Source: Martinezella lusitana
GTDB taxonomy: Bacteria; Pseudomonadota; Alphaproteobacteria; Rhizobiales; Rhizobiaceae
Assembly (NCBI RefSeq): GCF_010668395.1
Contig: NZ_WUEY01000017.1
Location: 1-64,000, forward strand
DNA length: 64,000 nt
Reading direction: 5' to 3'
In this document: one piece after another, positions 1 to 8,812 of the stretch
How the letters are laid out: every line of letters begins with the position of its first letter
How positions within the stretch are numbered: position 1 is the stretch's first letter
Made by a program: the position numbers and the translations under genes
The notes under the pieces: model-generated
Databases searched by the model: none
Told to the model about the DNA's origin: nothing
What the model saw: only the letters and a program-made list of their open reading frames with translations

Positions 1-127
1 CGACTGTCAGATCCGCATTGATCTGCTTCAGCCGGATCGCAGCCGACAGGCCCGCAGGACCCGCACCCACAATCACGACGTCGAATTCCATGCTCTCCCG
101 CTCCGGCAACTCGATCGCGTCAGTCAT
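1..127 (-). CDS. Electron transfer flavoprotein-ubiquinone oxidoreductase, N-terminal fragment (runs off the window)
   Basis: Only the first 42 codons are present; the gene continues beyond base 1. The start is the ATG at 127-125. The peptide opens MTDAIELPERESMEFDVVIV and continues with GAGPAGLSAAIRLKQ, a Rossmann FAD-binding GxGxxG motif. The LPERESMEFDV lead-in is typical of bacterial ETF-QO, the membrane iron-sulfur flavoprotein that passes electrons from ETF (fatty acid and amino acid oxidation) to ubiquinone. The assignment rests on this short N-terminus alone, so another FAD-dependent oxidoreductase of the same superfamily is possible. Confidence 0.7.
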   Translation of the reverse strand, partial: MTDAIELPERESMEFDVVIVGAGPAGLSAAIRLKQINADLTV

Positions 128-419
128 TCACTCTCTCCGCTTGGCCGGCATCCCATGATATCGGATCGCAGCCTCATCCCCTTTGGGCGTCTTCCCCGTT
201 TCGTTTATCTCTTGTCAAAATGGAAAGGGATTGTCGAGCCGGGAAGCGACAGGCAATCCCCAATTCGCTCACCGCATCAAACAAGTTAATTTACTCTTAC
301 GTTAACGTCAATATTCTGACGGCATCCGCGATCACCATGAGAGCATGACTTTCATAATTGCCCGATGGCGCTCTATAAATAGCGCTCAGGATTTTCGAAC
401 AGCATGAAAGGTGTTCAAG

Positions 420-1208
420 ATGGATCTTCGTATCGGCGGAAAGCGTGCGCTGGTGCTCGCCTCGTCCAAGGGCCTCGGCCATGGAATCGCGGTGGCGCTG
501 GCCCGCGAGGGCGTGAATGTTCTGCTCTGCGGCCGCAGCGGCGAACGGCTGGAAAGCAACTGCAAGACAATCAATGCCGAGGGCAAGGGCCGGGCCGACT
601 GGATCTGGGCCGATCTCAACGACGAGAATTTCGTCGATGTCGTCAGCAAGGCCGCTATCGAAAAACTCGGAGGCATCGACATCCTCGTCAACAACAGCGG
701 CGGACCGACGCCCGGAACGACGGAGGATATGACCGCCGACCGGCTGGAAATCTATTTTGTCTCCATGGTGGCGCGGATCATCGGCCTGACCAACGTCCTG
801 CTGCCGGGCATGAAGGCGCAAGGCTGGGGGCGCATTCTCACCGTCGCCTCCTCCGGCGTCATCGAACCCATCCCGAACCTGGCGCTTTCCAACACGCTGC
901 GTCCCGCCCTTGCCGGCTGGAGCAAGACCTTGGCAAGCGAAGTGGCGGCCCACGGCATCACGGTCAACATGCTCTTGCCGGGCAGCATCGCGACCGATCG
1001 ATTGGCCGAACTCGATTCGGCCACGGCCAAACGTGGCGGCAGAAGCCTGGAAGATGTCAGCGCGGAGCGTCAGCAACGCATTCCTGCCGGTCGCTACGGC
1101 CGCGTCGAGGAGTTTGGGGCGACGGCCGCCTTTCTCTGCAGCGAACCGGCAAGCTATGTGACGGGCACGATGGTTCGCTGCGACGGCGGAGCGGCACGCT
1201 CTCTCTAG
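420..1208 (+). CDS. SDR family oxidoreductase with atypical active site
   Basis: A 262-residue protein of the short-chain dehydrogenase/reductase fold, resembling 3-oxoacyl-ACP reductases. The start chosen is ATG 420, with AAGG eight bases upstream; GTG 411 is an in-frame alternative overlapping that Shine-Dalgarno. The nucleotide-binding segment near residues 8-22 reads LVLASSKGLGHGIA, and NNSGG sits where family members have NNAG. The region usually containing YxxxK reads LSNTLRPALAGWSK, so alignment on the ALAG segment puts Ser and Arg where the catalytic Tyr and Lys normally are. The fold call is secure, but activity and substrate are not. It could be a non-canonical reductase or a binding protein. 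It stands alone and is followed by a hairpin at 1216-1238. Confidence 0.85.
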   Translation: MDLRIGGKRALVLASSKGLGHGIAVALAREGVNVLLCGRSGERLESNCKTINAEGKGRADWIWADLNDENFVDVVSKAAIEKLGGIDILVNNSGGPTPGTTEDMTADRLEIYFVSMVARIIGLTNVLLPGMKAQGWGRILTVASSGVIEPIPNLALSNTLRPALAGWSKTLASEVAAHGITVNMLLPGSIATDRLAELDSATAKRGGRSLEDVSAERQQRIPAGRYGRVEEFGATAAFLCSEPASYVTGTMVRCDGGAARSL

Positions 1209-1215
1209 AAAGGTG

Positions 1216-1238
1216 CGGGCCCTTCAAAACAGGGCCCG
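1216..1238 (+). terminator. Terminator-like hairpin after the SDR gene
   Basis: Perfect 8-base arms CGGGCCCT (1216-1223) and AGGGCCCG (1231-1238) enclose a 7-base loop, 8 bases past the stop codon. No T-run follows, so termination efficiency is uncertain. Confidence 0.5.
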
Positions 1239-1493
1239 ACAACACATTTGCGTGAGCAGTCACAGCATCCGCTATAAGCGTTGCGATGCATCTTCTGACT
1301 ATAAAAGCCGCATAAGGCTTTTCGATCACCCGATTATTACATAACGGCAATCAAAAAATAGCCATTTAGCTTTCTGCTGCAGTGCAAAAGCGGGGGCAAT
1401 GCGAAAGCTTTCCAAGCTTTAATTTTTCGTCCCGCCGAACTGTGATAAATTGCACTGGATCAGCGTTCATGAATACACGTTATAGGGACAGAA

Positions 1494-1513
1494 TTACCGA
1501 ACGTTAGCGGTAA
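1494..1513. promoter_or_regulatory. Candidate operator dyad upstream of the RND efflux genes
   Basis: Six-base arms TTACCG (1494-1499) and CGGTAA (1508-1513) flank an 8-base spacer that itself contains the palindrome AACGTT. It lies about 107 bases upstream of the adaptor start. RND operons are often repressed through such dyads, but no TetR- or MarR-type gene is adjacent, so the binding protein is unknown. Confidence 0.35.
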
Positions 1514-1620
1514 CAGCGATGTGATGGATTGCGGCGAAACCCGTCTTTGTTGTGCGGCGCAATAAATACACCTCGATGTCATCGTGTTTCCCGCAACTTG
1601 CCTCGACCGGTTCTTTAAAT

Positions 1621-2853
1621 ATGAAAAAAATCTGGCTTCCCCTCGGCCTTCTCGTCGTCGCAGCCCTTCTAGTCTGGGGTTATCGCGATCGCATTCCCTT
1701 TCTTTCCTCATTCGTCGACCAGGCTTCCGCAGAAACCAAGGATGGCGGCAAGGCAGCGCAGGCCGGCAGCAAGCGTCAGGCTGGGCCGATCTCCGTGAAG
1801 ACGGTTGCCGCCGTCAAAACCACGCTTCCCATGGATGTCTCCGCGACCGGATGGGTCGTGCCGATCGATTCAACGACGATCGCCGCACAGGAAGCTGGGC
1901 TGATCACGCAGATCGCGGTCAAAGATGGCGCAACGGTTAAATCCGGCGACCTGATCGCAAAGCTCGATCCGCGTACGGCACAGGCCGCCGTCAACAAGGA
2001 CCAAGCGACCCTTACAAAAGACCAGGCAAACCTTGCCCAGGCGCAGACCGCGCTGACCCGCGCCAATAGCCTGCTCACGAGCAGCGCCGGCACTCAGGCG
2101 ACTGCCGACGAAGCACGAGCGACCCGCGATGCCGCTGCCGCCACGCTCAGCGCGGACCAGGCACAGCTTGCCGCGGATCAGGTCCTGCTCGGAAACACCG
2201 ACATACGGGCACCCTATGACGGCCGGCTTGGCGATGTTCAATTGAGCCTGGGCGCTTATGTCAGCGCCGGCACGCCAATCGTGACGATCAGCAAATATAA
2301 TCCGGCATACATCAAGTTCACCATGCAGGAAAACAACCTGCGCGAACTGCAGGAGCAGATGGCCGCAGGACCTGTCCAGGTCACCACCGTTCCCCGCTCC
2401 ACACAGGGCAAGCCCCGCACCGGAACCATCACCTTCTACGACAACACGGTCGACCAGGCTTCCGGAACGATCGCCGTGAAGGCAACCTTCGAGAATGCCA
2501 ACGGCGCCTTGTGGCCGGGACGCTCCGCGAACATCATGGTTCACTTTGCCGACAACGAGCAGCTTGTCGTCGTGCCGACCGTTGCCGTCAGCCCGGGACC
2601 GGATGGCTACATCGCCTTCGTAGTCAAGGACAACAAGGTCAAGATCACGCCAGTGACGATTGCTCGCGCCAATGGCGGCCGCACGGCCGTCGCCACAGGC
2701 CTTTCGGTCGGCGATCATGTCGTTGTCGAAGGTCAATCGCAACTTAACGATGGCACAGAAATCAAGGAACAGTTTAGCGCCGATCCAAACGAGAAGGTCG
2801 CTTCGGCCGATGATGGAAAAACCGAAACCATCGCAGTTGGAGCGCAACAATGA
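1621..2853 (+). CDS. RND efflux periplasmic adaptor subunit (HlyD/AcrA family)
   Basis: A 410-residue membrane fusion protein linking an inner-membrane RND pump to an outer-membrane channel. ATG 1621 is chosen because it places a hydrophobic signal/anchor (MKKIWLPLGLLVVAALLVW) at the N-terminus; in-frame starts at 1552 and 1576 would bury it. Lipoyl/biotinyl-like half-motifs lie near residues 101-116 and 195-222. Between them is an Ala/Gln/Asp-rich helical hairpin (about 120-190), followed by beta-barrel and membrane-proximal domains. The last codons overlap the pump gene by 4 bases (ATGA), so the two are translationally coupled. No outer-membrane factor or local regulator is adjacent, suggesting use of a TolC-like channel encoded elsewhere. 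The substrate cannot be read from the sequence. Confidence 0.92.
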   Translation: MKKIWLPLGLLVVAALLVWGYRDRIPFLSSFVDQASAETKDGGKAAQAGSKRQAGPISVKTVAAVKTTLPMDVSATGWVVPIDSTTIAAQEAGLITQIAVKDGATVKSGDLIAKLDPRTAQAAVNKDQATLTKDQANLAQAQTALTRANSLLTSSAGTQATADEARATRDAAAATLSADQAQLAADQVLLGNTDIRAPYDGRLGDVQLSLGAYVSAGTPIVTISKYNPAYIKFTMQENNLRELQEQMAAGPVQVTTVPRSTQGKPRTGTITFYDNTVDQASGTIAVKATFENANGALWPGRSANIMVHFADNEQLVVVPTVAVSPGPDGYIAFVVKDNKVKITPVTIARANGGRTAVATGLSVGDHVVVEGQSQLNDGTEIKEQFSADPNEKVASADDGKTETIAVGAQQ

Positions 2854-5800
2854 TCCCGACCTTCTGTATTCAGCGACCGGTCGCGACGACGCTTCTCGCC
2901 ATCGGCGTAGTGCTTGCCGGTCTTGCCGGCTACCAGCTCATCCCCGTCGCAGCCGTGCCGCAGGTGGACTTCCCGACGATCAACGTCTCGGCTCAGCTGA
3001 CGGGTGCCTCGCCACAGACAATGGCGACATCGGTCGCCACGCCGCTGATCAAGCAGTTCGAGACGATCCCCGGCATCAGCGAAATTTCCTCGACGAACTC
3101 GCTTGGCAATACCAGCATCGTGCTGCAGTTCAATCTCGACCGCAGCATCGACGCCGCCGCCGGTGACGTGCAGGCGGCGATCTCGACCGCGCAACGAAAG
3201 CTTCCCAACAACCTGACCACCCCGCCGAGCTACAGGAAGACCAATCCGGCCGACGCGCCCGTCATGCTGATCGCCGTACAAAGCGACACGCTGCAGCGCA
3301 GCAAGCTCGACGATATCGCCGAGAACATCATCGCTCCGTCGATCTCGACACTGCCTGGCGTCGCCGAAGTGACCGTAAACGGCGCGCAGACCTACGCGGT
3401 GCGTATCGACGTCGATCCGAACAAGCTTCTGGATCGCGGCATCGGTATCGACACGGTCAATACAGCCGTTGTCAACGCCAACAACCAGGTCCCGGTCGGC
3501 ACGTTGCAAGACGCAGCGCAGAGCATGACGATCAACGCGAATACGCAGCGCGTCAACGCCGACGAGTTTCGCACACTTGTAATCGCCAATCCCAATGGCA
3601 ATCCCATTCATCTCGGCGATGTCGCCGACGTTCAGGACAGCGTCGAAAACCAGAATATCGGCAGCTGGTATGATGGCCAGCGGGCGATCATCCTGGCTAT
3701 CCAACGCCAGCCCGACGCCAATACCGTCGACGTCGTCGATGCCGTCAACAAGACACTGCCGAAGCTGCATGCCGAAATGCCGGCTTCCGTCAAAATGACC
3801 GTCATGAACGACTCGGCCCAGCCGATCCGCGAGGCCATCTCGGACGTCAAGTTTACCTTGCTGCTGACCATCGGCCTCGTCGTTCTCGTCATCTACCTGT
3901 TCACCGGCCACGTAACGGCAACGATTATCCCCGGTCTCGCCGTACCTCTTTCCCTGATATCAACCTTCGGCATGATGTATGTGCTCGGCTACAGCGTCGA
4001 CAACATCTCACTGCTCGGATTGACGATCGCGGTGGGCCTCGTGGTGGACGACGCGATCGTCATGCTGGAAAACATCCTGCGGCACATGGAAGAAGGCATG
4101 CCTGCGCTGCAGGCGGCCATCAAGGGCGCGGGCGAAGTCAGCTATACGATTATCTCCATGTCGATCTCGCTGATCGCCGTTTTCATCCCGATTCTGCTGA
4201 TGGGCGGCGTCGTTGGCCGTATCTTCAACGAATTCGGCATGGTGGTGGCAATCGCCATCGTTTCGTCCGCCGTGGTCTCGCTGACCGTCACGCCGATGCT
4301 CGGTTCGCGTCTCTCCAACGCCCACAGCCATCCTCCCCTGCCGGTACGCCTCTTCAACAAGGGCTTTAACTGGACCGAGGTCAATTACGGCAAGGGCGTG
4401 GAATGGTGTATTCGCCATCGCTACATCGTGCTTGGGAGCTTCCTTGGCTCGGTCGCGCTCTCGGGCTATCTCTTCCTCACCCTGCCAGCCAGCTTTTTCC
4501 CGCAGGAAGACATCGGCCGGCTGCAGATTTCAACGCGCGCCCGCCAGGACATTTCTTATCCGGCGATGCGTGACCTGCAGAATCAGGCCGCTGCCGCGAT
4601 CAAGGCGAACCCTGCCGTGCAGCACGTCATGTCGGTTGTCGGCGCCAGCGCACGCCAGACACTCAACAACGGTACGATCTACGCTCAGCTGAAGGATAAG
4701 AAAGAGCGTCCGCCGCTCGACCAGACCTTGCGCGAAATGCGCGCCGCCGTCGCCAAGATCCCGGGCATTCAGGTCTTCATCAACCCACAGCAAAGCCTTC
4801 GCTTCGGCGGACGCCAGACCGCCAGCCAGTATCAGCTTATCATCCAGGCACTCAACGCTGATCTGACGAACCAGTGGGCCAACAAGATGCTGCAGGAGAT
4901 GCGCAAGGATCCACGTTTCACCGACGTGACCACAGACGCGCAGTACAATGCATTGCAGGCCAATATCGTCGTCGATACGGAGAAGGCCGCCGCCTACGGC
5001 ATCAACAACAACCTGCTGCGCACCACGCTTGAAGAGGCCTTCAGCGACTACGCCGCCGCACAGATCCAGTCTACGGGCGACAGCTATGACGTGATCATCG
5101 AATATGATGCGAATCAGCCCTGGGACGACCAGAAACTGTCGCGCATCCATGTGACGTCTTCGAAGGGCGACCAGGTTCCATTGTCGGCCTTCGCGCACAT
5201 CGACCGCAACACCGGCCCGGTCACCATCAACCAGACGGGCCAGTTGGTCTCGACCACGGTATCCTTCAACCTGCCCGCCGGCGAAGCGCTCGGCGACGCC
5301 ACCGCGCAGATCGACCAGATCAAGAAGGATATCAACATGCCGGCGGACGTCTTCACGTCCTACGGCGGCACGGCGCAGATCTTCCAGCAGTCTCAGGGCA
5401 GCACGCCTTACCTGATCCTGGCGGCGGTGCTGACGATCTATGTCGTTCTCGGCGTTCTCTACGAGAGCTTCATCCACCCGCTGACCATTCTGTCCGGCCT
5501 GCCGGCCGCCGCGCTCGGCGCCCTGCTCGCCCTGAAGGTCTTTGGCTTCGACCTGTCGATCATCGCTCTCATCGGCCTGCTGATGCTGATCGGTATCGTC
5601 AAGAAGAACGCGATCATGATGATCGACGTGGCGCTGGAAACGCTGCGCTCGAGTACGGGCATGTCGCCGCCGGAAGCGATCCACGAAGCCTGCGTACGCC
5701 GTTTCCGCCCGATCATGATGACGACCTTCTGCGCCCTGCTCGGTGCCCTGCCGATCGCCGTCGGCGGCGGAGCGAGCTCCGAGCTGCGCCAGCCGCTCGG

Positions 5801-5969
5801 CATAGCAGTCGTCGGCGGTCTTGTGGTCTCGCAGATCCTGACGCTGTTCATCACGCCGGTCATCTTCCTGGAAATGAACCGCCTGAACGATTTCCTCGGC
5901 CGGCTCGGCAAGCGGAAGGACGCGGATCCGCATCACAAGGAGCCGCCAGCGGCCATCGCTGCGGAATGA
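2850..5969 (+). CDS. RND multidrug efflux permease (HAE1 family, MdtB/MdtC-like)
   Basis: A 1039-residue inner-membrane proton/drug antiporter of usual HAE1 length. It opens MIPTFCIQRPVATTLLAIG, the standard TM1 segment. Two large periplasmic loops and twelve expected TM helices are in family order. Proton-relay residues are visible: D400 and D401 in TM4 (GLVVDDAIVMLENI) and Lys near 918-919 in TM10 (GIVKKNAIMMID). It overlaps the adaptor gene by 4 bases and is followed within 10 bases by a strong terminator, so the operon is just two genes. The overall look is closer to MdtB/MdtC than AcrB, though a single pump gene is present rather than a pair. Confidence 0.93.
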   Translation: MIPTFCIQRPVATTLLAIGVVLAGLAGYQLIPVAAVPQVDFPTINVSAQLTGASPQTMATSVATPLIKQFETIPGISEISSTNSLGNTSIVLQFNLDRSIDAAAGDVQAAISTAQRKLPNNLTTPPSYRKTNPADAPVMLIAVQSDTLQRSKLDDIAENIIAPSISTLPGVAEVTVNGAQTYAVRIDVDPNKLLDRGIGIDTVNTAVVNANNQVPVGTLQDAAQSMTINANTQRVNADEFRTLVIANPNGNPIHLGDVADVQDSVENQNIGSWYDGQRAIILAIQRQPDANTVDVVDAVNKTLPKLHAEMPASVKMTVMNDSAQPIREAISDVKFTLLLTIGLVVLVIYLFTGHVTATIIPGLAVPLSLISTFGMMYVLGYSVDNISLLGLTIAVGLVVDDAIVMLENILRHMEEGMPALQAAIKGAGEVSYTIISMSISLIAVFIPILLMGGVVGRIFNEFGMVVAIAIVSSAVVSLTVTPMLGSRLSNAHSHPPLPVRLFNKGFNWTEVNYGKGVEWCIRHRYIVLGSFLGSVALSGYLFLTLPASFFPQEDIGRLQISTRARQDISYPAMRDLQNQAAAAIKANPAVQHVMSVVGASARQTLNNGTIYAQLKDKKERPPLDQTLREMRAAVAKIPGIQVFINPQQSLRFGGRQTASQYQLIIQALNADLTNQWANKMLQEMRKDPRFTDVTTDAQYNALQANIVVDTEKAAAYGINNNLLRTTLEEAFSDYAAAQIQSTGDSYDVIIEYDANQPWDDQKLSRIHVTSSKGDQVPLSAFAHIDRNTGPVTINQTGQLVSTTVSFNLPAGEALGDATAQIDQIKKDINMPADVFTSYGGTAQIFQQSQGSTPYLILAAVLTIYVVLGVLYESFIHPLTILSGLPAAALGALLALKVFGFDLSIIALIGLLMLIGIVKKNAIMMIDVALETLRSSTGMSPPEAIHEACVRRFRPIMMTTFCALLGALPIAVGGGASSELRQPLGIAVVGGLVVSQILTLFITPVIFLEMNRLNDFLGRLGKRKDADPHHKEPPAAIAAE

Positions 5970-5975
5970 GATCGA

Positions 5976-5998
5976 CGGGCGCCGAAAGGCGCCCGTTT
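5976..5998 (+). terminator. Rho-independent terminator of the RND operon
   Basis: An 8-base perfect stem CGGGCGCC/GGCGCCCG with a GAAA tetraloop (5984-5987) is followed by TTT, 7 bases past the pump stop codon. Confidence 0.85.
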
Positions 5999-6199
5999 CG
6001 CTTGTCGGGGATCCCGGCCCGCGTTCGGGGAGGGATTGCGGCCAGCGGATACGGCGACAAACAAAATAAAGGCTTTGCCACGACTTGAACTTGAGGCTCA
6101 GCCATGTCATGACGCGCCCTCTTTGCGACAAGGCGCGTCTTGCGTCTCTCAGGGGGCTTGGCCCCAATCCAGACAATTTCGACGGAAAGGAGTGCGGGC

Positions 6200-7489
6200 A
6201 TGGCTCGGGCGCTTGGTTTCGACTTCGGCACGACGAACACGGTCCTGGCGATGGCCGATGGACCTGCAACACAATCGGTTGCCTTCCACAGCGCGGCCGG
6301 CACGGCGGACAGCATGCGTACCGCTCTATCCTTCATGAAGGATGCGGGGCTGGGCGCGACCGCGCTCAAGGTCGAGGCCGGTCATGCGGCGATCCGGCAG
6401 TTCATCGACAATCCCGGCGATTGTCGTTTCCTGCAGTCGATCAAGACCTTCGCGGCGAGCGCCCTCTTCCAGGGCACGCTGATCTTCGCCAAGCGCCACA
6501 GCTTCGAGGATCTGATGGAGATCTTCGTACGCCGCCTGCGCGCCTATGCCGGAGACGGCTGGCCGGCGGACGTCTCCCGCATCGTCACGGGGCGCCCCGT
6601 GCACTTTGCCGGCGCCAATCCCAATCCGGCACTTGCCACGGAGCGCTACAACGCCGCCCTCTCGCGGCTCGGCTTCCCGGAAATCCATTATGTCTACGAG
6701 CCGGTGGCGGCGGCCTTCTATTTCGCGCAGCATCTGAAGAAGGACGCGACCGTACTCGTGGCCGACTTCGGCGGCGGCACGACCGACTATTCGCTCATCC
6801 GCTTCGAAACCCAGGCCGGAAAGCTCTCCGCCACTCCCATCGGCCACTCCGGCGTCGGCATCGCCGGCGATCATTTCGACTTCCGGATGATCGACAACAT
6901 CGTCTCTCCGGCCATCGGCAAGGGCAGCTTCTTCAAGAGCTTCGACAAGCTGCTGGAAGTGCCGACCTCCTACTACGCCAATTTCGGACGCTGGAACCAG
7001 CTTTCGATCTTCAAGACCTCGCGCGAATATGCCGACCTGAAGACACTGGTGCGCAGCAGCCTCGAGCCCGAGAAGCTGGAGACCTTCATCGAGCTGGTCG
7101 AGCATGACGAGGGCTACCCGCTCTATCAGGCCGTATCGGCGACGAAGATGGCGCTTTCGAGCGAGGAAGAGGCAGAGTTCAACTTTCCTCCGCTCGGCAA
7201 GGCCGGTCGCAAGCAGGTGCGCCGCGCCGATTTCGAAACGTGGATCGCCGAGGATCTCGCGCGCATCGAGGGCGCTCTCGACGACGTGCTCACCACCACG
7301 AACACATCGCCCGATACGATCGACAAGGTGTTCCTGACAGGCGGCACATCCTTCGTGCCGGCCGTGCGGCGCATGTTCACCGAGCGCTTCGGTCAGGAGC
7401 GGATCGAGACCGGCGGCGAATTGCTGTCGATCGCCCACGGCCTTGCCCTTATCGGCGAGCGCGACGACATCGCCCAGTGGACGGCTTGA
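6200..7489 (+). CDS. Hsp70-family ATPase lacking a substrate-binding domain (YegD-like)
   Basis: A 429-residue actin/Hsp70-fold protein. ATG 6200 is preceded by AAAGGAG with 7-base spacing, ruling out longer frames. The three nucleotide-binding signatures are present: phosphate-1 GFDFGTTNT (residues 7-15), phosphate-2 ADFGGGTTDY (about 188-197) and the adenosine motif TGGTSFVPAVRR (about 380-391). The protein ends some 38 residues after the last motif, so the DnaK-type substrate-binding and lid domains are absent. This matches YegD-like putative chaperones in size. The biological role is unknown. The next gene starts 55 bases on and may be co-transcribed. Confidence 0.85.
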   Translation: MARALGFDFGTTNTVLAMADGPATQSVAFHSAAGTADSMRTALSFMKDAGLGATALKVEAGHAAIRQFIDNPGDCRFLQSIKTFAASALFQGTLIFAKRHSFEDLMEIFVRRLRAYAGDGWPADVSRIVTGRPVHFAGANPNPALATERYNAALSRLGFPEIHYVYEPVAAAFYFAQHLKKDATVLVADFGGGTTDYSLIRFETQAGKLSATPIGHSGVGIAGDHFDFRMIDNIVSPAIGKGSFFKSFDKLLEVPTSYYANFGRWNQLSIFKTSREYADLKTLVRSSLEPEKLETFIELVEHDEGYPLYQAVSATKMALSSEEEAEFNFPPLGKAGRKQVRRADFETWIAEDLARIEGALDDVLTTTNTSPDTIDKVFLTGGTSFVPAVRRMFTERFGQERIETGGELLSIAHGLALIGERDDIAQWTA

Positions 7490-7544
7490 GATAGCCGACC
7501 ACCCTGCCCTTTCGTTCCCGCTCCGCATTGGCTAGAGTTCAGCC

Positions 7545-8429
7545 ATGATTTCCGCCAGCGACCTCACACCGGCCGAACTTGCCGCCCTTCTGCATTTCCA
7601 TGCGGATGCCGGCGTCGATTGGTTGCTGGAAGAGCAGCCGGTGGATCGCTTCGCCGAGTTCGAGGCCATGCGCGCCGCGCGGCAAGGCTCGCGGGCGACG
7701 CAGCCACGGGCCGAAGCACCGCCGGCCGCGGCAAGACCGCAGCCTGAGCGTCGCCAGGCCGCAAAGCCGGCCGCCGCCTCTCCTGCGCCGCCGCGCGCCG
7801 CACCCGCCATTCCCGACGAACAGGCCGTGGAGCAAGCCCGATTCGCGGCCGAAAGCGCGCGGTCGCTCGCAGAGTTGAAAACTGCGATCGAAGCCTTCAA
7901 CAGCTGCAACCTCAAGAACAGCGCCCGATCGACGATCTTTGCGAGCGGTACGCCGGAAGGCCGCGTCATGGTGATCGGCCCGATGCCGAGCGCCGACGAC
8001 GATCGCGAGGGTGCGCCGTTTGCCGGCCGTTCGGGACAATTGCTCGACAGGATGCTGGCCGCCATAGGCTTGCAGCGCGACGCGATCCTGCTCACCAATG
8101 TCATTCCGTGGCGTCCGCCCGGCAACCGGGCGCCGTCCGCCCATGAAATCGAGATATGCCGCCCGTTCATAGAACGGCAGATCGCGCTTGCCGAGCCGAA
8201 GGCCGTGCTGCTGCTCGGCAACTTCACCGCGCGTCACTTTTTCGGAGGCGGCGAAACCATTCACGGATTGCGCGGACAGTGGCGGGAATTAAGCATTCTG
8301 GGCCGTACCGTACCGGCTATCGCCAGCCTGCATCCGCAGGAATTGCTGACCGCCCCGATCAACAAGCGACTGGCCTGGAATGATCTTCTGGCCTTCAAGA
8401 ATTATATCACCGCCGAAATATTAGGCTGA
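7545..8429 (+). CDS. Uracil-DNA glycosylase superfamily protein (divergent family 4-like)
   Basis: A 294-residue protein. Residues 1-40 are helical, about 50-90 form an Ala/Pro-rich linker, and 110-290 match the UDG fold. Recognisable pieces are DREGAPFAGRSGQLLDRML (153-171), TNVIPWRPPGNR (184-195) and LHPQELL (262-268). Known family 4 enzymes have a GE(A/G)PG motif and four cysteines holding a 4Fe-4S cluster. Here the motif reads GPMPS (145-149), and only two cysteines exist in the whole protein (C121, C205). It may be a repair enzyme with changed chemistry or a non-catalytic relative. It is followed by a hairpin at 8461-8481. Confidence 0.75.
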   Translation: MISASDLTPAELAALLHFHADAGVDWLLEEQPVDRFAEFEAMRAARQGSRATQPRAEAPPAAARPQPERRQAAKPAAASPAPPRAAPAIPDEQAVEQARFAAESARSLAELKTAIEAFNSCNLKNSARSTIFASGTPEGRVMVIGPMPSADDDREGAPFAGRSGQLLDRMLAAIGLQRDAILLTNVIPWRPPGNRAPSAHEIEICRPFIERQIALAEPKAVLLLGNFTARHFFGGGETIHGLRGQWRELSILGRTVPAIASLHPQELLTAPINKRLAWNDLLAFKNYITAEILG

Positions 8430-8460
8430 TTTTCTTAGTCATTAACGAAAAATGACACTA

Positions 8461-8481
8461 GCCATGCGTTCTTCGCATGGC
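8461..8481 (+). terminator. Terminator-like hairpin after the UDG gene
   Basis: Perfect 8-base arms GCCATGCG (8461-8468) and CGCATGGC (8474-8481) with a TTCTT loop are followed by a pyrimidine-rich tail ending in TTTT. A smaller hairpin, GTCATT/AATGAC (8438-8456), precedes it. Confidence 0.55.
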
Positions 8482-8569
8482 AGTCCTCTTTTACTGTGCA
8501 TTGCAAAATCCATGCTGCACCGCAATATATGGAGGTGTCTTGGGAGGAATCTCTAAAGGAACCAAGGCC

Positions 8570-8761
8570 ATGACTGCACGTTTTCGTCCTATTCACTGCG
8601 GGTTTGATACCTTGCGCCGCGCCATCGAGCCCGTGCGCGCCACAAGCGGACATCGCAACCTCGGCATCGCTGCCAACGAGCAGATGATTGCACGAGGCAC
8701 CGGCGTTTCAGCTCGCGTCGGCCGCCCCACGACCTTCTTTGCCGATTTCCGCGTCTGCTGA
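8570..8761 (+). CDS. Small hypothetical protein (63 aa)
   Basis: An ORF of 63 codons starting at ATG 8570, with AAAGGA (8555-8560) placed 9 bases upstream. The product begins MTARFRPIHCGFDTLRRAIE, is basic and Arg-rich, and shows no signal peptide, membrane segment or domain I recognise. Codon choice is compatible with the neighbouring genes. It is followed 52 bases later by a second small ORF on the same strand. The opposite strand is also open here, so this call rests mainly on the ribosome binding site. Confidence 0.4.
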   Translation: MTARFRPIHCGFDTLRRAIEPVRATSGHRNLGIAANEQMIARGTGVSARVGRPTTFFADFRVC

Positions 8762-8812
8762 CCGGCAGGACGCGGAAATCCAGCGTCGTATTTGATTATC
8801 AGGAACCACATC

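Larger units (their letters stand above)
1209..1620. other. Intergenic region between SDR and RND operon
   Basis: This 412-base region has no convincing gene. It holds the hairpin at 1216-1238 and a dyad at 1494-1513. It should contain the promoter of the RND efflux operon, but no clear -35/-10 pair stands out. Confidence 0.5.

Noticed and set aside
4530..6272. A 580-codon minus-strand frame opposite the RND pump
   Set aside because: The pump carries clear family motifs over the whole length. The antisense frame has no start signal or motif.
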